Shown: positions 1-10,948, numbered from the stretch's first letter. The stretch is 64,000 nt of DNA from an uncultured Clostridia bacterium (GCA_947066105.1 CAMSYM010000003.1:1-64000); one strand, 5' to 3'. Translations and numbers: made by a program. Notes: generated by a model not told the origin, from the sequence alone.

Positions 1-130
1 TCACATTTACGTGTGTATACAGGATAATGTTAACACATTGTTCATATTTTGTCAACACTTTTATGGGAAATCAAACAATATATACCGACAAATTTTTTTT
101 GAATTCCCTGTAAAACAACAGTAGATTTAC

Positions 131-159
131 TTGACTTTTACACGGTGATAATATATTAT
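131..159 (+). promoter_or_regulatory. Sigma-A-type promoter of groES-groEL
   Basis: TTGACT at 131-136, a 17-bp spacer and TATTAT at 154-159. The leader ends in a strong Shine-Dalgarno (GGAGGTG) before the groES ATG at 192. No CIRCE inverted repeat (TTAGCACTC-N9-GAGTGCTAA) is visible between 1 and 191, so HrcA control is not supported here. Confidence 0.75.
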
Positions 160-191
160 ATGCTCGGTCATAAAAATTCGGAGGTGAATAT

Positions 192-479
192 ATGAATATA
201 AAACCGTTATTCGACCGCATAGTGATCGAGCCGTTGGAAACGGAAGAAAAGACCAAAAGCGGTATCGTCCTGCTCGCCAAGGATCAGGAAAAGCCGCAGA
301 TCGCGCGCGTTACGGCGATAGGTCCCGGCGGACTCGTTGACGGCAAAGACGTCAAAATGGTGGTCAAAGTCGGCGACAAAGTGCTGTATTCCAAATATGC
401 GGGCAGCGAATTCAAGGTAGACGAAAAGACGTTTACGGTAATGCGTCAAAGCGACGTACTCGCCATCGTCGAAGACTGA
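192..479 (+). CDS. groS: Co-chaperonin GroES (Hsp10)
   Basis: A 95-residue protein of normal GroES length. It opens with the typical start (MNIKPLFDRIVIEP) and has the mobile loop region around residues 17-34 (EEKTKSGIVL) and the GxKVLYSKYAG segment near residues 60-72. GroES forms the heptameric lid of the GroEL chamber in the cytoplasm. The ATG is fixed by a GGAGGTG ribosome-binding site. groEL follows after 23 bp with its own ribosome-binding site (AAGGAGAAATAATC), so the two form one operon as in most bacteria. Identification is firm. Confidence 0.98.
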   Translation: MNIKPLFDRIVIEPLETEEKTKSGIVLLAKDQEKPQIARVTAIGPGGLVDGKDVKMVVKVGDKVLYSKYAGSEFKVDEKTFTVMRQSDVLAIVED

Positions 480-490
480 TCGGTAAATAA

Positions 491-2131
<1,641 letters not shown>

Positions 2132-2165
2132 ACCGATATCGTTTGATTTAAACTTATACGATCGT

Positions 2166-2200
2166 AAAAGCGGAACGCAAATCACATGCGTTCCGCTTTA
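2166..2200 (+). terminator. Rho-independent terminator after groEL
   Basis: Stem AAAGCGGAACGCA / TGCGTTCCGCTTT starting 35 bp after the groEL stop, followed by a T-containing run. Confidence 0.8.
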
Positions 2201-2296
2201 TCTTATTTAAGAATAGATCACCGTATAATGAATAACGAAGCAGCCTTTGCACATAATAAATATGCAAAGCGTATTAACGCTTTTATATCATATTCG

Positions 2297-2330
2297 CTCG
2301 CGCACGAAAATTTCTTGCGCGAGTTTTTTA
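2297..2330 (+). terminator. Second stem-loop terminator
   Basis: CTCGCGCA (2297-2304) pairs with TGCGCGAG (2316-2323) and is followed by six T. It lies between the convergent groEL operon and the InlB-repeat gene. It could back up the first groEL terminator. Confidence 0.7.
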
Positions 2331-2387
2331 TTGCAAACCATTATGCATATTATTACAAACGGATCCGATCATACGAAAGTTATATGT

Positions 2388-3932
2388 TTATTTGCTTTTC
2401 TCGACCCAAACGGCATAAACATCCAACTCATTATAAGACATAACAAACGCCATATCGTCGATAATGCCGTTAGCATACGCAACGATACGTCCGTTCTCAC
2501 CGCTCGTTGCCCAACCGACAAAGTCATATCCGTCGCGTTCGGGTACGACTAGTCTAACAGGCGTCTCGATATTGCGAGCTATATATTCTTCGGTTTTGTC
2601 GTTTCCGCCCGTCGCGTTGTTATAATGATATTTGATCACGACGGTATCCGAGATCCATTTCGCATGCAGTTCATGTTCGGTCATGTCGAAAATACCGATA
2701 AGTCGAACAATCCCATCCTGATCTGTCGCACGTTTTGTAAGCTCTTCGTCAAAAAACCAACCGTCGAACGCATAACCTTCGCGCTCCGGAACAGCAAGCC
2801 GAACAGGCAATTCGGAATTACTCTTTACATAATCGAAAGGTCGATCGTTCCCGCTCGTCGCACCGTTATAACAGTATATTATTTTAATGTTGTAATCGAC
2901 CCACTTAGCGTATAGGTCACGCGACGGTTGTTGTAATACAACTGTTATAGAATTAAGAACACCGTTTTCGTAAGTAGCGCGTTCCGTAAAGCCTTCGTCG
3001 AAAAACCAGCCGTCAAACTCATAATAATCGTCTTGCGGCACATACAGCCGAATATTTCCGCTCGTGTCGCGTCTGACAAATTCGACTTCCTTATAGTCTT
3101 TGTTTACGACAACACCGTAGTGATATTTGATCATCTCGATATCCGGCTGAGCAAAATATGCGACCACAGCTTTTGACGAAGCGACGGCGCCGTCATTTCG
3201 CGTCGCGCTCGTCACGCCGTCCGACCATATAATGAAAGTCCAACCGCGATCGGGTACCGCCGTAACGCTCGTCGCATTCTCGCGATCGACGATACGTTGA
3301 TTTGCATTACCCTCTATCGTACCGTGCGCGCTCGCCGTATAATCAAGAATATAACCGAACTCGGCAGTGACAGTCAAACTTTCGGTAACGTTATCTTGTC
3401 GCGTTTGTCCCGATGCCCCGTCGGACCAACCCAAAAAGTCTTTGTTCTCGTCATTGGTGTACGCATAAACCTTACGTCCGATAGTGCCGCGCTGAACGAT
3501 TTGCGTATTATCTCCCACCAGCCTTCCGCCGACAACGCTGTAAGTGAGCGTAACAGGATCGTCTATCTCGGCAAATATCGCGCAAAACACCGATTCGTTT
3601 TGCATAAACTCGTCGGTTCGCTCCATATCCTTACATCCGTCCGACCAATCGACAAAATAATATCCGTCATCGGCGATCGCAACTATATTTTGCGGCTTAT
3701 CTCCGTCGGATTCTCGAAACACAATGCTTTTCTCAGGATAACCAAGCTCGACAGACATGATTTTCCCGCCGTTATTAGCTTGATACGTAATAATTCCACA
3801 CGAATTACAGTCTTTATTTATATCCGACGGGTCGGTCACGACTCGGTAGATACCCAATATAGTAAACGGTATAGCCATAACAACGATCATGCAAATTATA
3901 AACCATATTTGCCGCAATATTCTTTTTTCCAT
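2388..3932 (-). CDS. Membrane-anchored InlB/Flg_new repeat protein
   Basis: 514 residues. An N-terminal hydrophobic segment at about residues 9-30 acts as a signal-anchor, so the rest is probably outside the cell. The body is a chain of beta-rich repeats. The early ones have the form (F/Y)xxWSDG; the last three, from about residue 260, are Listeria-Bacteroides (Flg_new/InlB B) repeats of the type YHYxxAxxGND..VxLxVPExxGYxFxGWFFDEEL. No enzymatic domain or LPXTG sorting signal is present. Such repeats are usually extracellular and adhesive. The gene has its own promoter and lies downstream of the Hint protein with the same repeat type, so the two probably act at the same surface. The exact ligand is unknown. 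Confidence 0.8.
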   Translation of the reverse strand: MEKRILRQIWFIICMIVVMAIPFTILGIYRVVTDPSDINKDCNSCGIITYQANNGGKIMSVELGYPEKSIVFRESDGDKPQNIVAIADDGYYFVDWSDGCKDMERTDEFMQNESVFCAIFAEIDDPVTLTYSVVGGRLVGDNTQIVQRGTIGRKVYAYTNDENKDFLGWSDGASGQTRQDNVTESLTVTAEFGYILDYTASAHGTIEGNANQRIVDRENATSVTAVPDRGWTFIIWSDGVTSATRNDGAVASSKAVVAYFAQPDIEMIKYHYGVVVNKDYKEVEFVRRDTSGNIRLYVPQDDYYEFDGWFFDEGFTERATYENGVLNSITVVLQQPSRDLYAKWVDYNIKIIYCYNGATSGNDRPFDYVKSNSELPVRLAVPEREGYAFDGWFFDEELTKRATDQDGIVRLIGIFDMTEHELHAKWISDTVVIKYHYNNATGGNDKTEEYIARNIETPVRLVVPERDGYDFVGWATSGENGRIVAYANGIIDDMAFVMSYNELDVYAVWVEKSK

Positions 3933-3962
3933 AACGCAAACCGTCTCCTAATACTTTTTTAC

Positions 3963-3991
3963 ATTATATCACAAATTTTTGCCTGTGTAAA
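3963..3991 (-). promoter_or_regulatory. Promoter of the InlB-repeat gene at 2.4-3.9 kb
   Basis: On the minus strand: TTTACA (3986-3991), a 17-bp spacer, TATAAT (3963-3968). The leader contains AGGAGA about 11 nt before the ATG at 3932. Confidence 0.7.
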
Positions 3992-4061
3992 TAGATATTT
4001 CAAATTCGCATATCGACCTTGCATAAAAACATACAAGGTCAATATACGCTTACGCTCAAAT

Positions 4062-6233
4062 CTACACCGCAAAATGATGGATGTAACGTTCTATTAAATA
4101 CTTTACTCTTTCTTCTGTGATTAAGCCCTTCCCAATTGCCACTTTTAAATATTTTCCATTAACGGCATCAAACATTTCTTGCGGCACTGGTATAAGCTCT
4201 GCAAACTCATTGTATGTATAAAGTCCATACGTTTGAATATCGTACTCCATAGAGAATTTGTCATAAATCATCTCATCTACGTTCATTTCAAAAATATTGA
4301 ACAATCCCGATATACCACCCGGCATAGATAACATGTCGTTAACGTAATAACATAAATGACCGTATGTAACAGGACTCCACGCCTCTGTTATCTCATGTTC
4401 TATTATTACGCTCATCAATTGTACCGTCGTATAAACAAACTCACCGCTCGTCGAATACGCCTGTCTTACAAACCAATGCCCCACATACTGCTCGGCATTT
4501 TTATCAAGATACACGTATTTGTTAAGCGTTGTGTCAAAAAATCCATGCTCGGCAATTACATTTACAACGGTGTTATCCGAAAAATGCAACTTTATAACGG
4601 AATACAACTGCAAAGGATCATGATCTATAAATAGTATAGGCGCAACATCATATCTGCCTGTATACAAATTCCAAACAAGTAGTTGCTCATCACCGGTCAA
4701 TTGCTCAACCGGCTTATGCGTTCCGTCAGCAAGAGTAATAAGCGTACCCGTTGTAATACACGAATCGTCAATCACCTCATTATAAATAGCTCTAATATAG
4801 ATTGTATCGGTGTGCTGATATCTTGGATAATAGTTTTTTATAATATCTCCCGCTTTGAAACTAATAGTTTTATCATTCGAAAATTCAATCCATGGATTTG
4901 TCTGCCCATTATAATGATCAGGACCATTAAGAATCATTCGCCAACATGTAAATCCTCTAATATCACGCTCACCAGAGCTTGAATTATACCAATCCAACGT
5001 ATCATCTGCTGTATAAGTATATTCATCGTCGTATTCAAGTCCCATATGCGATATTTCTATAGCACCGCTTCCACCACTAGTTGCAGCCCTATAATTTATT
5101 TTATCTATCACAAAATAATATATTTCAGGCTGCCATGTGGGGTCTTTTTCCCACTTTGCATATAACTCCGAATCACTTGGTATATCATATTTACTCATGC
5201 TTTTCATATTTCTATCGTAATAACATTTACCTGTATTTGCATAGAAAAAGCCTTGAAATAAATATCCATCTTCTCTTTTCGGGATATCCACATTGTCCGG
5301 CATTGGCTGATTATATGTAACCGGAATTATCAATGTCATAGCTCCTATTGCCGATAATTTCACATTAAAAGTTAAAGGTTCTGACCAAATTGCTTCAAGC
5401 ACTATATTTTCATAGCGCTCATCCTTGTTCCATTTTGTAACACCATTCCATGTTCCGTTTCTATATCCGGGACAGGTAGGAGCTACTATATTTACATTAT
5501 CTTCTACAGTATATGTATTCGGATTTACTGATGGATTGACGCCATTCCCGTCTTTCAAATTATATGTAATTGTAAAATGAACAGGATCTTCGTATTTAGC
5601 AAATAACGTTAAATCGTTATCACTACCTTTAGGTATTGTAGTAATAATTTCATCATTCATATTCACCCAACAAGACTTATTATACGCATTCCAAGACGGC
5701 GGCAATAATCGTATTTCATCATTAGCTGTAAATGTAGTTTCTTTGTTAGGATTGATACCACCCCTTAATTTATTGTAAGTGATTGTATATTTCTTATATT
5801 CTCCAGTAGCAGAAACCGAACAATTACCGTTAGCGACTATACTATACAGGTTGGCATACATCGGCTGAATTTGCGCACTACCATCAACAACTACTACATT
5901 TAAATTCATACAGCCGATATTCGGCTCAGCAAAGAACAAAATGGTCGAACCGACTTCACCATCAATATAATTACACAAATTACCTGTAACATCTTTAAAA
6001 ATGGTATAATCGTTTTCTAAAAATGCAATTCTAATAGTATCGGCAACAGGCATATGTTCTTGATTAGCGGTTTCTTTTGCAGCATAGCTCTGCTCTATGT
6101 TTAAATCGCTATTTAACTCTTCCGCGCGCGCAAATGCTTCATAGCTAAAAATAAGAACAAAGCAAAACGTAGCTACAATCAAAATAAATATGCAACTAAA
6201 AATAATTCGTTGTTTAAACGTATCAACTTTCAT
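4062..6233 (-). CDS. Secreted InlB-repeat protein with C-terminal Hint (intein/hedgehog-like) domain
   Basis: 723 residues. The N-terminal signal/anchor lies at about residues 10-36 (IIFSCIFILIVATFCFVLIF). Several Flg_new/InlB-type repeats follow (residues about 145-370: TYNKLRGGINPNKETTFT, TYNLKDGNGVNPSVNPNTYT). From Cys492 a Hint domain begins: CITTGTLITLADGTHKPVEQL matches intein block A, with Cys as the first residue and the T-x-I/D-G-T pattern. About 65 residues later VIAEHGFF resembles block B/F. The usual C-terminal His-Asn is not obvious; the nearest segment is GHLCYYVNDMLSMPG. A 90-residue tail with no match follows. Hint domains catalyse self-cleavage or splicing through the first Cys. 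Strong AAGGAG site before the ATG. The gene is AT-rich and lies directly downstream of a sigma factor. Self-processing is inferred. Confidence 0.8.
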   Translation of the reverse strand: MKVDTFKQRIIFSCIFILIVATFCFVLIFSYEAFARAEELNSDLNIEQSYAAKETANQEHMPVADTIRIAFLENDYTIFKDVTGNLCNYIDGEVGSTILFFAEPNIGCMNLNVVVVDGSAQIQPMYANLYSIVANGNCSVSATGEYKKYTITYNKLRGGINPNKETTFTANDEIRLLPPSWNAYNKSCWVNMNDEIITTIPKGSDNDLTLFAKYEDPVHFTITYNLKDGNGVNPSVNPNTYTVEDNVNIVAPTCPGYRNGTWNGVTKWNKDERYENIVLEAIWSEPLTFNVKLSAIGAMTLIIPVTYNQPMPDNVDIPKREDGYLFQGFFYANTGKCYYDRNMKSMSKYDIPSDSELYAKWEKDPTWQPEIYYFVIDKINYRAATSGGSGAIEISHMGLEYDDEYTYTADDTLDWYNSSSGERDIRGFTCWRMILNGPDHYNGQTNPWIEFSNDKTISFKAGDIIKNYYPRYQHTDTIYIRAIYNEVIDDSCITTGTLITLADGTHKPVEQLTGDEQLLVWNLYTGRYDVAPILFIDHDPLQLYSVIKLHFSDNTVVNVIAEHGFFDTTLNKYVYLDKNAEQYVGHWFVRQAYSTSGEFVYTTVQLMSVIIEHEITEAWSPVTYGHLCYYVNDMLSMPGGISGLFNIFEMNVDEMIYDKFSMEYDIQTYGLYTYNEFAELIPVPQEMFDAVNGKYLKVAIGKGLITEERVKYLIERYIHHFAV

Positions 6234-6333
6234 TTTTATCTCCTTTTTGTTAATTGTCCGCCTTACGGCATAATTAAATTTTACAACACAAAATACTCAT
6301 AGTAATTACACAGTTATAATACTAAGATTTATG

Positions 6334-6345
6334 CTATCTACTCAT
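6334..6345 (-). other. Three-codon minimal reading frame (Met-Ser-Arg-stop) with strong ribosome-binding site
   Basis: On the minus strand GGAGGT (6351-6356) sits 5 nt before ATG AGT AGA TAG. It lies in the 220-bp gap between the sigma-factor stop and the Hint-protein start. The signal is either the start of a decayed gene or a leader minigene. Function unknown. Confidence 0.35.
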
Positions 6346-6454
6346 ATTTCACCTCCATAGAGAAGATTTTTTCTGGTGTTAATTACTAAAATCTATGGTA
6401 TTTATTTCACCGAAAAAATCTTACACTATATATTCATTTTGGAGACGAAAATTT

Positions 6455-6979
6455 TTACCTTTTTTTAAAAAAATTTTTAAGATATTTTTTGCTTTTTTGA
6501 AGTCTCTTATAAATTGCAGCTACACTCATACCCAACTTTTGAGCAATAAACTCTATAGTTTTATCCTCAAAAAATCTAAAATACACTATTTTTCTGTCAA
6601 GATCGCATAGTTTCTCCATTGCACACTGTACGTTGTAATCGCCTTCAAAATCAACTTGATAATTACTGACACACGATTGTTCATCCATAGCGCTCAAAAT
6701 ATATTTGTACTCGCTGTCATTATATTGCATTGCAGAATATTTGGCAATTTGAACCATCCATGCGTAGCCATTTTTAGTCTCGTCAAAATCGTTTCGTCTT
6801 TCATAAACAACCTCGAACGTTCTCATTACAACATCTTCTACATAGCTCTTATCATGCGTATAAAATTTGGCAATTCCATATATGTATCCGTAAAAATTCT
6901 TATAAATCAAATCAAAAGCGGATAAATTCCCTTCTCTTAGTGCCTTTATGTATTTATTCGCTAACTTTCTTTTGTTCAT
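6455..6979 (-). CDS. ECF-like RNA polymerase sigma factor
   Basis: 174 residues from ATG 6979 (AAGG 8 nt upstream); an upstream in-frame start at 7000 would add 7 residues. Region 2 is at about residues 10-75 (AFDLIYKNFYGYIYGIAKFY, then DKSYVEDVVMRTFEVVYERR). Region 4 is at about residues 115-170, with a helix-turn-helix (DKTIEFIAQKLGMSVAAIYK RLQKSKKYL). The size and two-domain layout fit the extracytoplasmic-function class, which recruits RNA polymerase to a small regulon. No anti-sigma gene is adjacent. The next two genes on the same strand encode surface proteins with InlB repeats, so these are the obvious candidate targets (inference). The gene is strongly AT-rich compared with the chromosomal genes upstream. 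Confidence 0.85.
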   Translation of the reverse strand: MNKRKLANKYIKALREGNLSAFDLIYKNFYGYIYGIAKFYTHDKSYVEDVVMRTFEVVYERRNDFDETKNGYAWMVQIAKYSAMQYNDSEYKYILSAMDEQSCVSNYQVDFEGDYNVQCAMEKLCDLDRKIVYFRFFEDKTIEFIAQKLGMSVAAIYKRLQKSKKYLKNFFKKR

Positions 6980-7164
6980 AATGAAAAGCCTTAAATCCAA
7001 TCACGCAAGATTATATAAATATTCTACTATTACTGAGCTAAATAGTTTACTGTTCAATTATGTTGAGATGATTCCGTACTATAATAGACAACTTATACAA
7101 ATCGAATTTTTTACCATTTTAATTCTTATTGTTTTTTGTCAAATCATCGGGACGGCGCTGCCGA

Positions 7165-9375
7165 CTATTCGATTTTTCCTATGTTTACCATACCGCCGAC
7201 GGCTTTGATCAATGATTTTCCGGGCGGAACTATAAAGAAATACTTGGTCGTTTTTTTGTTGTCCGACGGCAGATTCAAATTGATGCTTATGTTCTGCTTG
7301 GCGTCTATCATGAACTCGCCGCCGCCGTTACCGTCGAGTACGAAATTTCGCACTATAAACTTGCCGCCGTCGCCCTTGAACATGCTGACGTCGTCCATTA
7401 TGAGCGCCGTTTCTTCGTCGGTAACTTCGATGGAATACGTATGATCGAGAAATTTGAGATTGGTGACCGCATTCGTACCCGAAAGGAAGGTACCGAACGC
7501 GATCGCATTTTTGAGATCGGGACGGAAATACTCGATGTCTATCAGCTCCTGCATGCCGATGAGCGCGAGCATATTCCCGTTTGCCGAAAGATAATCATCC
7601 GAACGCACGCGCTTTCCGCGCGGCAAATACACCGAATAGTTTTCCACGTTGTCGGACTCGTTAGCCGACCACAGCGCCGCGCTTTTTTGCGCGACCGCGC
7701 CCGCCGCTTCGTCCAAGCCGTAACGCTTTAAACCGTGATAAACTATGAAATTGACGTACGGAACGATGCTCCCGCGGTATTCGAGATACGGCGGATTGCG
7801 TCTGCCGTTGTTGTCGGGCTTTGACGGTTTGCCGTATTCGCGGTTATCTACGGAAAGCGTAGGTATAACGTAATCGCTCCAAAACCTACGCGTATCGGTA
7901 AGATTGTTAACTATGAGCGACAATTTTTCGGGCGTATCGACCGCGCCCGCCAACAACGGATAAAACGACGTAGCGCCTATCGCGTTAGCCCACTGCCCCG
8001 TAGTGTAACGGTTGACGTATAACCCCTCGCTCTCGCACCAGAATATATCGTTGATTATTTTCTGCATGTCGAACTTGGCTTTGGAGTACTTGCCGCGTTC
8101 GGGCAGATCGAACATAGCCGCTATGCGTTCGAGTACGTCAAACGCCAACAACCGCAACGACGAAAGATCGAGACTGAACATGCTCGCGGGATTGAACTTC
8201 TCTTTGAGCGGCGAATCCTGCCATTTGTACGCCACTTCGTTTTTGTTCTTTTCGCAAATTATAGGCGCGGCGATCGGCGGATACAGCTTGGCGAGCTTTA
8301 TATACTCGGCGAGCAATCCGCTTTTATCGGTCATGTGCATATAGTTATGCCACACTGCAAACACCGACATTATTTTATCTTCGAGCGTGTATCTGAGCTG
8401 TTTTACCGCTTGCGGCACGCCCGTATAACAACCGAGTATCGCCGAACAGTTTTCGTCCGTTCCGTCTATATTGAAATGATTGTCGAGCGCCGTGCGCTTG
8501 GGCGAAAAAATCTCCGTCAACAGATACGGATAGTAAACGCGCGACCACAATACCGCGTTGAACATGCGCTCCACAGGCGCGCCGAGTTCGCCTTGCCCGT
8601 TGGTGCGGTTCACGCCGTAGCGCAATTCGCTCGTTTCGATCAAGCTTTGCACGCGGTCGAATCGCGGCAGCTCCGCGTCGAAAATATCTTTATCGCCTAC
8701 GCACGCATAAATGCAAACGTTTGGCTGACGGCGATTTATGACGAACTCCATTATCGCCTCGTTGAACGCTCCGTTCGCCGACGCCGACGGCGGCATGTAC
8801 GATACCGCGTGAAAATACTCGCGCTCGCCGTCGTCCTCGACCAAATATCTGCCGCGGTACACTGCGTTGGCATCCGTAAGCTCGACCGTTCCCGGAACGA
8901 TCGCTATATGCGGGCTTCTGCCGCTGACCGAATCGTTTTCTATCGACAACTCGCCCGGACATTCGTAGCACGGGTAAAATATGACGCGCACGCGTAATTT
9001 TCGGCGCGAACTCACCTGCAATACGAGCGAACGGTCGTTCTGCTTGACCCACTTAACGCTGAGCGGTCCGGACGTAAAATGCGCGAAACTGCCGTCGGGC
9101 GTGTTTGCGCAAGCGCTCCCCATTTTACGCACGAACTCGTTATGATCGAGCCACTTTTGTCCTGCGCAATACAAGACGCGCACGCCCCACATAGATCCGT
9201 GCTTGCCGACGAGCATCGCGCCGTTTATAGCGCCGTAATCGTACCCCGCGCCGATTATATACCGTCCCGGAAAATTCTCGTCGCCTATCGGCGGACCGTT
9301 TTCGGTCTGCTCGCGGAACTTATCGAAAAACGGCGGGCGGAAAGCAAAGCCGTATTCTTTATTGATATATTTCAT
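7165..9375 (-). CDS. GH63-like (six-hairpin) glycoside hydrolase
   Basis: 736 residues, no signal peptide, so probably cytoplasmic. The C-terminal half has the series typical of GH63/mannosylglycerate-hydrolase-like (alpha/alpha)6 enzymes: FYPLLAGAVDTPEKL, FWSDYVIPTLSVDN, then YLEYRGSIVPYVNF followed by YHGLKRYGLDEAA. The N-terminal part is a beta-rich domain (residues about 1-250). Family members remove terminal glucose or mannose units from oligosaccharides or compatible solutes; the substrate here cannot be read from sequence. The start is set by GGAAAGGAG 6 nt before ATG 9375. The RNase G gene ends 15 bp upstream, so the two are probably co-transcribed. It could also be assigned to a neighbouring six-hairpin family such as GH37. 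Confidence 0.75.
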   Translation of the reverse strand: MKYINKEYGFAFRPPFFDKFREQTENGPPIGDENFPGRYIIGAGYDYGAINGAMLVGKHGSMWGVRVLYCAGQKWLDHNEFVRKMGSACANTPDGSFAHFTSGPLSVKWVKQNDRSLVLQVSSRRKLRVRVIFYPCYECPGELSIENDSVSGRSPHIAIVPGTVELTDANAVYRGRYLVEDDGEREYFHAVSYMPPSASANGAFNEAIMEFVINRRQPNVCIYACVGDKDIFDAELPRFDRVQSLIETSELRYGVNRTNGQGELGAPVERMFNAVLWSRVYYPYLLTEIFSPKRTALDNHFNIDGTDENCSAILGCYTGVPQAVKQLRYTLEDKIMSVFAVWHNYMHMTDKSGLLAEYIKLAKLYPPIAAPIICEKNKNEVAYKWQDSPLKEKFNPASMFSLDLSSLRLLAFDVLERIAAMFDLPERGKYSKAKFDMQKIINDIFWCESEGLYVNRYTTGQWANAIGATSFYPLLAGAVDTPEKLSLIVNNLTDTRRFWSDYVIPTLSVDNREYGKPSKPDNNGRRNPPYLEYRGSIVPYVNFIVYHGLKRYGLDEAAGAVAQKSAALWSANESDNVENYSVYLPRGKRVRSDDYLSANGNMLALIGMQELIDIEYFRPDLKNAIAFGTFLSGTNAVTNLKFLDHTYSIEVTDEETALIMDDVSMFKGDGGKFIVRNFVLDGNGGGEFMIDAKQNISINLNLPSDNKKTTKYFFIVPPGKSLIKAVGGMVNIGKIE

Positions 9376-9390
9376 CGAAGCTCCTTTCCG

Positions 9391-10878
9391 TCACGTCAAC
9401 AGATACGCGTTGTCGGGCAACGTTATCGGTCCGTCGGTAGCGCTTATGCGAAAAGAATTCGGTCCGACCTCGTCGCTCGGCACGACGTATACTCGCCTGT
9501 CGACGTTATCGCCAAGATACAATTTCCAATCGCCCTGCGACAATTGATTGTAGATGATCCGACTGACCGACACTATAACGGCGGTACAATTGCCGCCAGC
9601 GAAAATATCGATCAACCGCGACTTGATCTTGCGCATCAAAAAGTTAGGCGACAGCGTGTGCGCGGTACCGTTACACTCGCGGCAACGTTGCAACAACAAC
9701 GACTGCAATTCCACGCCCGACTTTTTGCGCGTCATTTGCACTAGTCCAAGCTCGGTCATCGGCAAAACGCGTGTGCGCATGCGGTCGAGCGCCGCTTCGC
9801 GCCGTAAAACGTCCACGACTTCCTCGTTGTGCGCGGGGTCCTGCATGTCGATGAAATCGATCACGACCATTCCGCCGACATTGCGCAATCTCAATTGCCG
9901 CGCTATCTCCTTTGCGGCTTCGCAGTTTATGGCGAACACCGTTTTTTCTCTGTCGCCGTCGCCGATGAATTTAGCCGTGTTTACGTCGATCACCGTCAGC
10001 GCCTCGGTATAGTCGATCACGAGCGACCCGCCGCTTTCGAGCATGACCTTGGAACGCAAAAGCTTTTCCACTTCGTCGAGCACGCCGTACTTTTTAAGCA
10101 CGTCGTCATTATCCGACGTGGTCACTTTGACGGAGCTTGCTATATGCTCGGCGAAATATTTTTTGAGCCTGTCCGCAATATGGACGCTGTTGCAAACCAC
10201 TTCGTCCACGCTCGAATTCAACAGATCGCGCACCGCACGGAATATAAGATCGCCGTCGGTGGACAATCGCGCCACGCCGTCGGTGGTTTTGAACTTTTGC
10301 AAAAGCTGTTCGTACATCGCGGAAAAATACTTTATCTCGTCCACAACGTCCGACTTTTTCGCGTCCTTTGCGGCGGTACGCGCTATAAGCCCGCAACGCG
10401 GCGTGGGACGGTTTTCGGACAACAGCTCGGAAAGCCGCGCGCGCGTATTTTCGTCGGTGATCTTATTGGACACGCCTATAAAATCGACGGTCGGCATGTA
10501 CACTATATATCTGCCGGGAAGCGACAGGTTTGCGGAAAGCCGCGGACCTTTGGTTTCGGTCGGCTCTTTGACCGCCTGAACAAGCACGTAATCGCCTTCG
10601 CTCACGTCCAACCGCGTCGGGATCCTGCCCGACCGCGCGAGCGTCGTTCGGTCTTCGAGCATATCCGACGCCGCCAAAAACCCGTTGCGCCGCTTGCCTA
10701 TATCGACAAACGCCGACGCAAGCCCCGGCAAAACGTTGACTACCTTGCCCTTGTATATCTCGCCGGTAACGCGGTTCATATTGTGGTCTTCGACGTAAAA
10801 TTCCCTAAGCACGTCGTCCTCCAACAGGGCGACGCTACACATATACGATTCGTAATCGACGAGAATTTTACTTTTCAA
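9391..10878 (-). CDS. rng: Ribonuclease G/E family endoribonuclease
   Basis: 495 residues from a TTG start at 10878, chosen because AGAGG lies 6 nt upstream and the protein then begins LKSKILVDYES as in the family. The S1-like RNA-binding domain is at about residues 20-110 (GEIYKGKVVNVLPGLASAFVDIG). The catalytic DNase-I-like domain holds the metal-binding signature DVNTAKFIGD and VVIDFIDM. The Zn-link CRECNG motif follows LLLQ near residue 400. RNase G/E cleaves single-stranded RNA in mRNA decay and rRNA maturation. It is a regular member of the mreB-min-spoIVF cluster in Clostridia. A promoter 70 nt upstream leaves a leader of useful length for autoregulation. Confidence 0.93.
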   Translation of the reverse strand: MKSKILVDYESYMCSVALLEDDVLREFYVEDHNMNRVTGEIYKGKVVNVLPGLASAFVDIGKRRNGFLAASDMLEDRTTLARSGRIPTRLDVSEGDYVLVQAVKEPTETKGPRLSANLSLPGRYIVYMPTVDFIGVSNKITDENTRARLSELLSENRPTPRCGLIARTAAKDAKKSDVVDEIKYFSAMYEQLLQKFKTTDGVARLSTDGDLIFRAVRDLLNSSVDEVVCNSVHIADRLKKYFAEHIASSVKVTTSDNDDVLKKYGVLDEVEKLLRSKVMLESGGSLVIDYTEALTVIDVNTAKFIGDGDREKTVFAINCEAAKEIARQLRLRNVGGMVVIDFIDMQDPAHNEEVVDVLRREAALDRMRTRVLPMTELGLVQMTRKKSGVELQSLLLQRCRECNGTAHTLSPNFLMRKIKSRLIDIFAGGNCTAVIVSVSRIIYNQLSQGDWKLYLGDNVDRRVYVVPSDEVGPNSFRISATDGPITLPDNAYLLT

Positions 10879-10948
10879 AACGGACCTCTTTATCGGCGGC
10901 GGGTTTAACGTGTATAAAAAAGCAAACTGTGCAAGCAAAAGTATTACA

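Noticed and set aside
1..191. CIRCE or CtsR operator upstream of groES
   Set aside because: Neither the TTAGCACTC inverted repeat nor GGTCAAA direct repeats are present; only an ordinary promoter is seen.
2186..2552. Small frames after groEL
   Set aside because: They cover the two terminators and the end of a minus-strand gene; no ribosome-binding site or family pattern.
2388..3932. Flg_new repeats read as DNA direct repeats or CRISPR
   Set aside because: The repetition is at protein level with diverged codons; no uniform repeats with spacers occur anywhere in the window.
4014..4040. Stem TGACCTTG/CAAGGTCG between the two InlB-repeat genes as a terminator
   Set aside because: A hairpin is possible, but no T-run follows on the minus strand, so it is not called.
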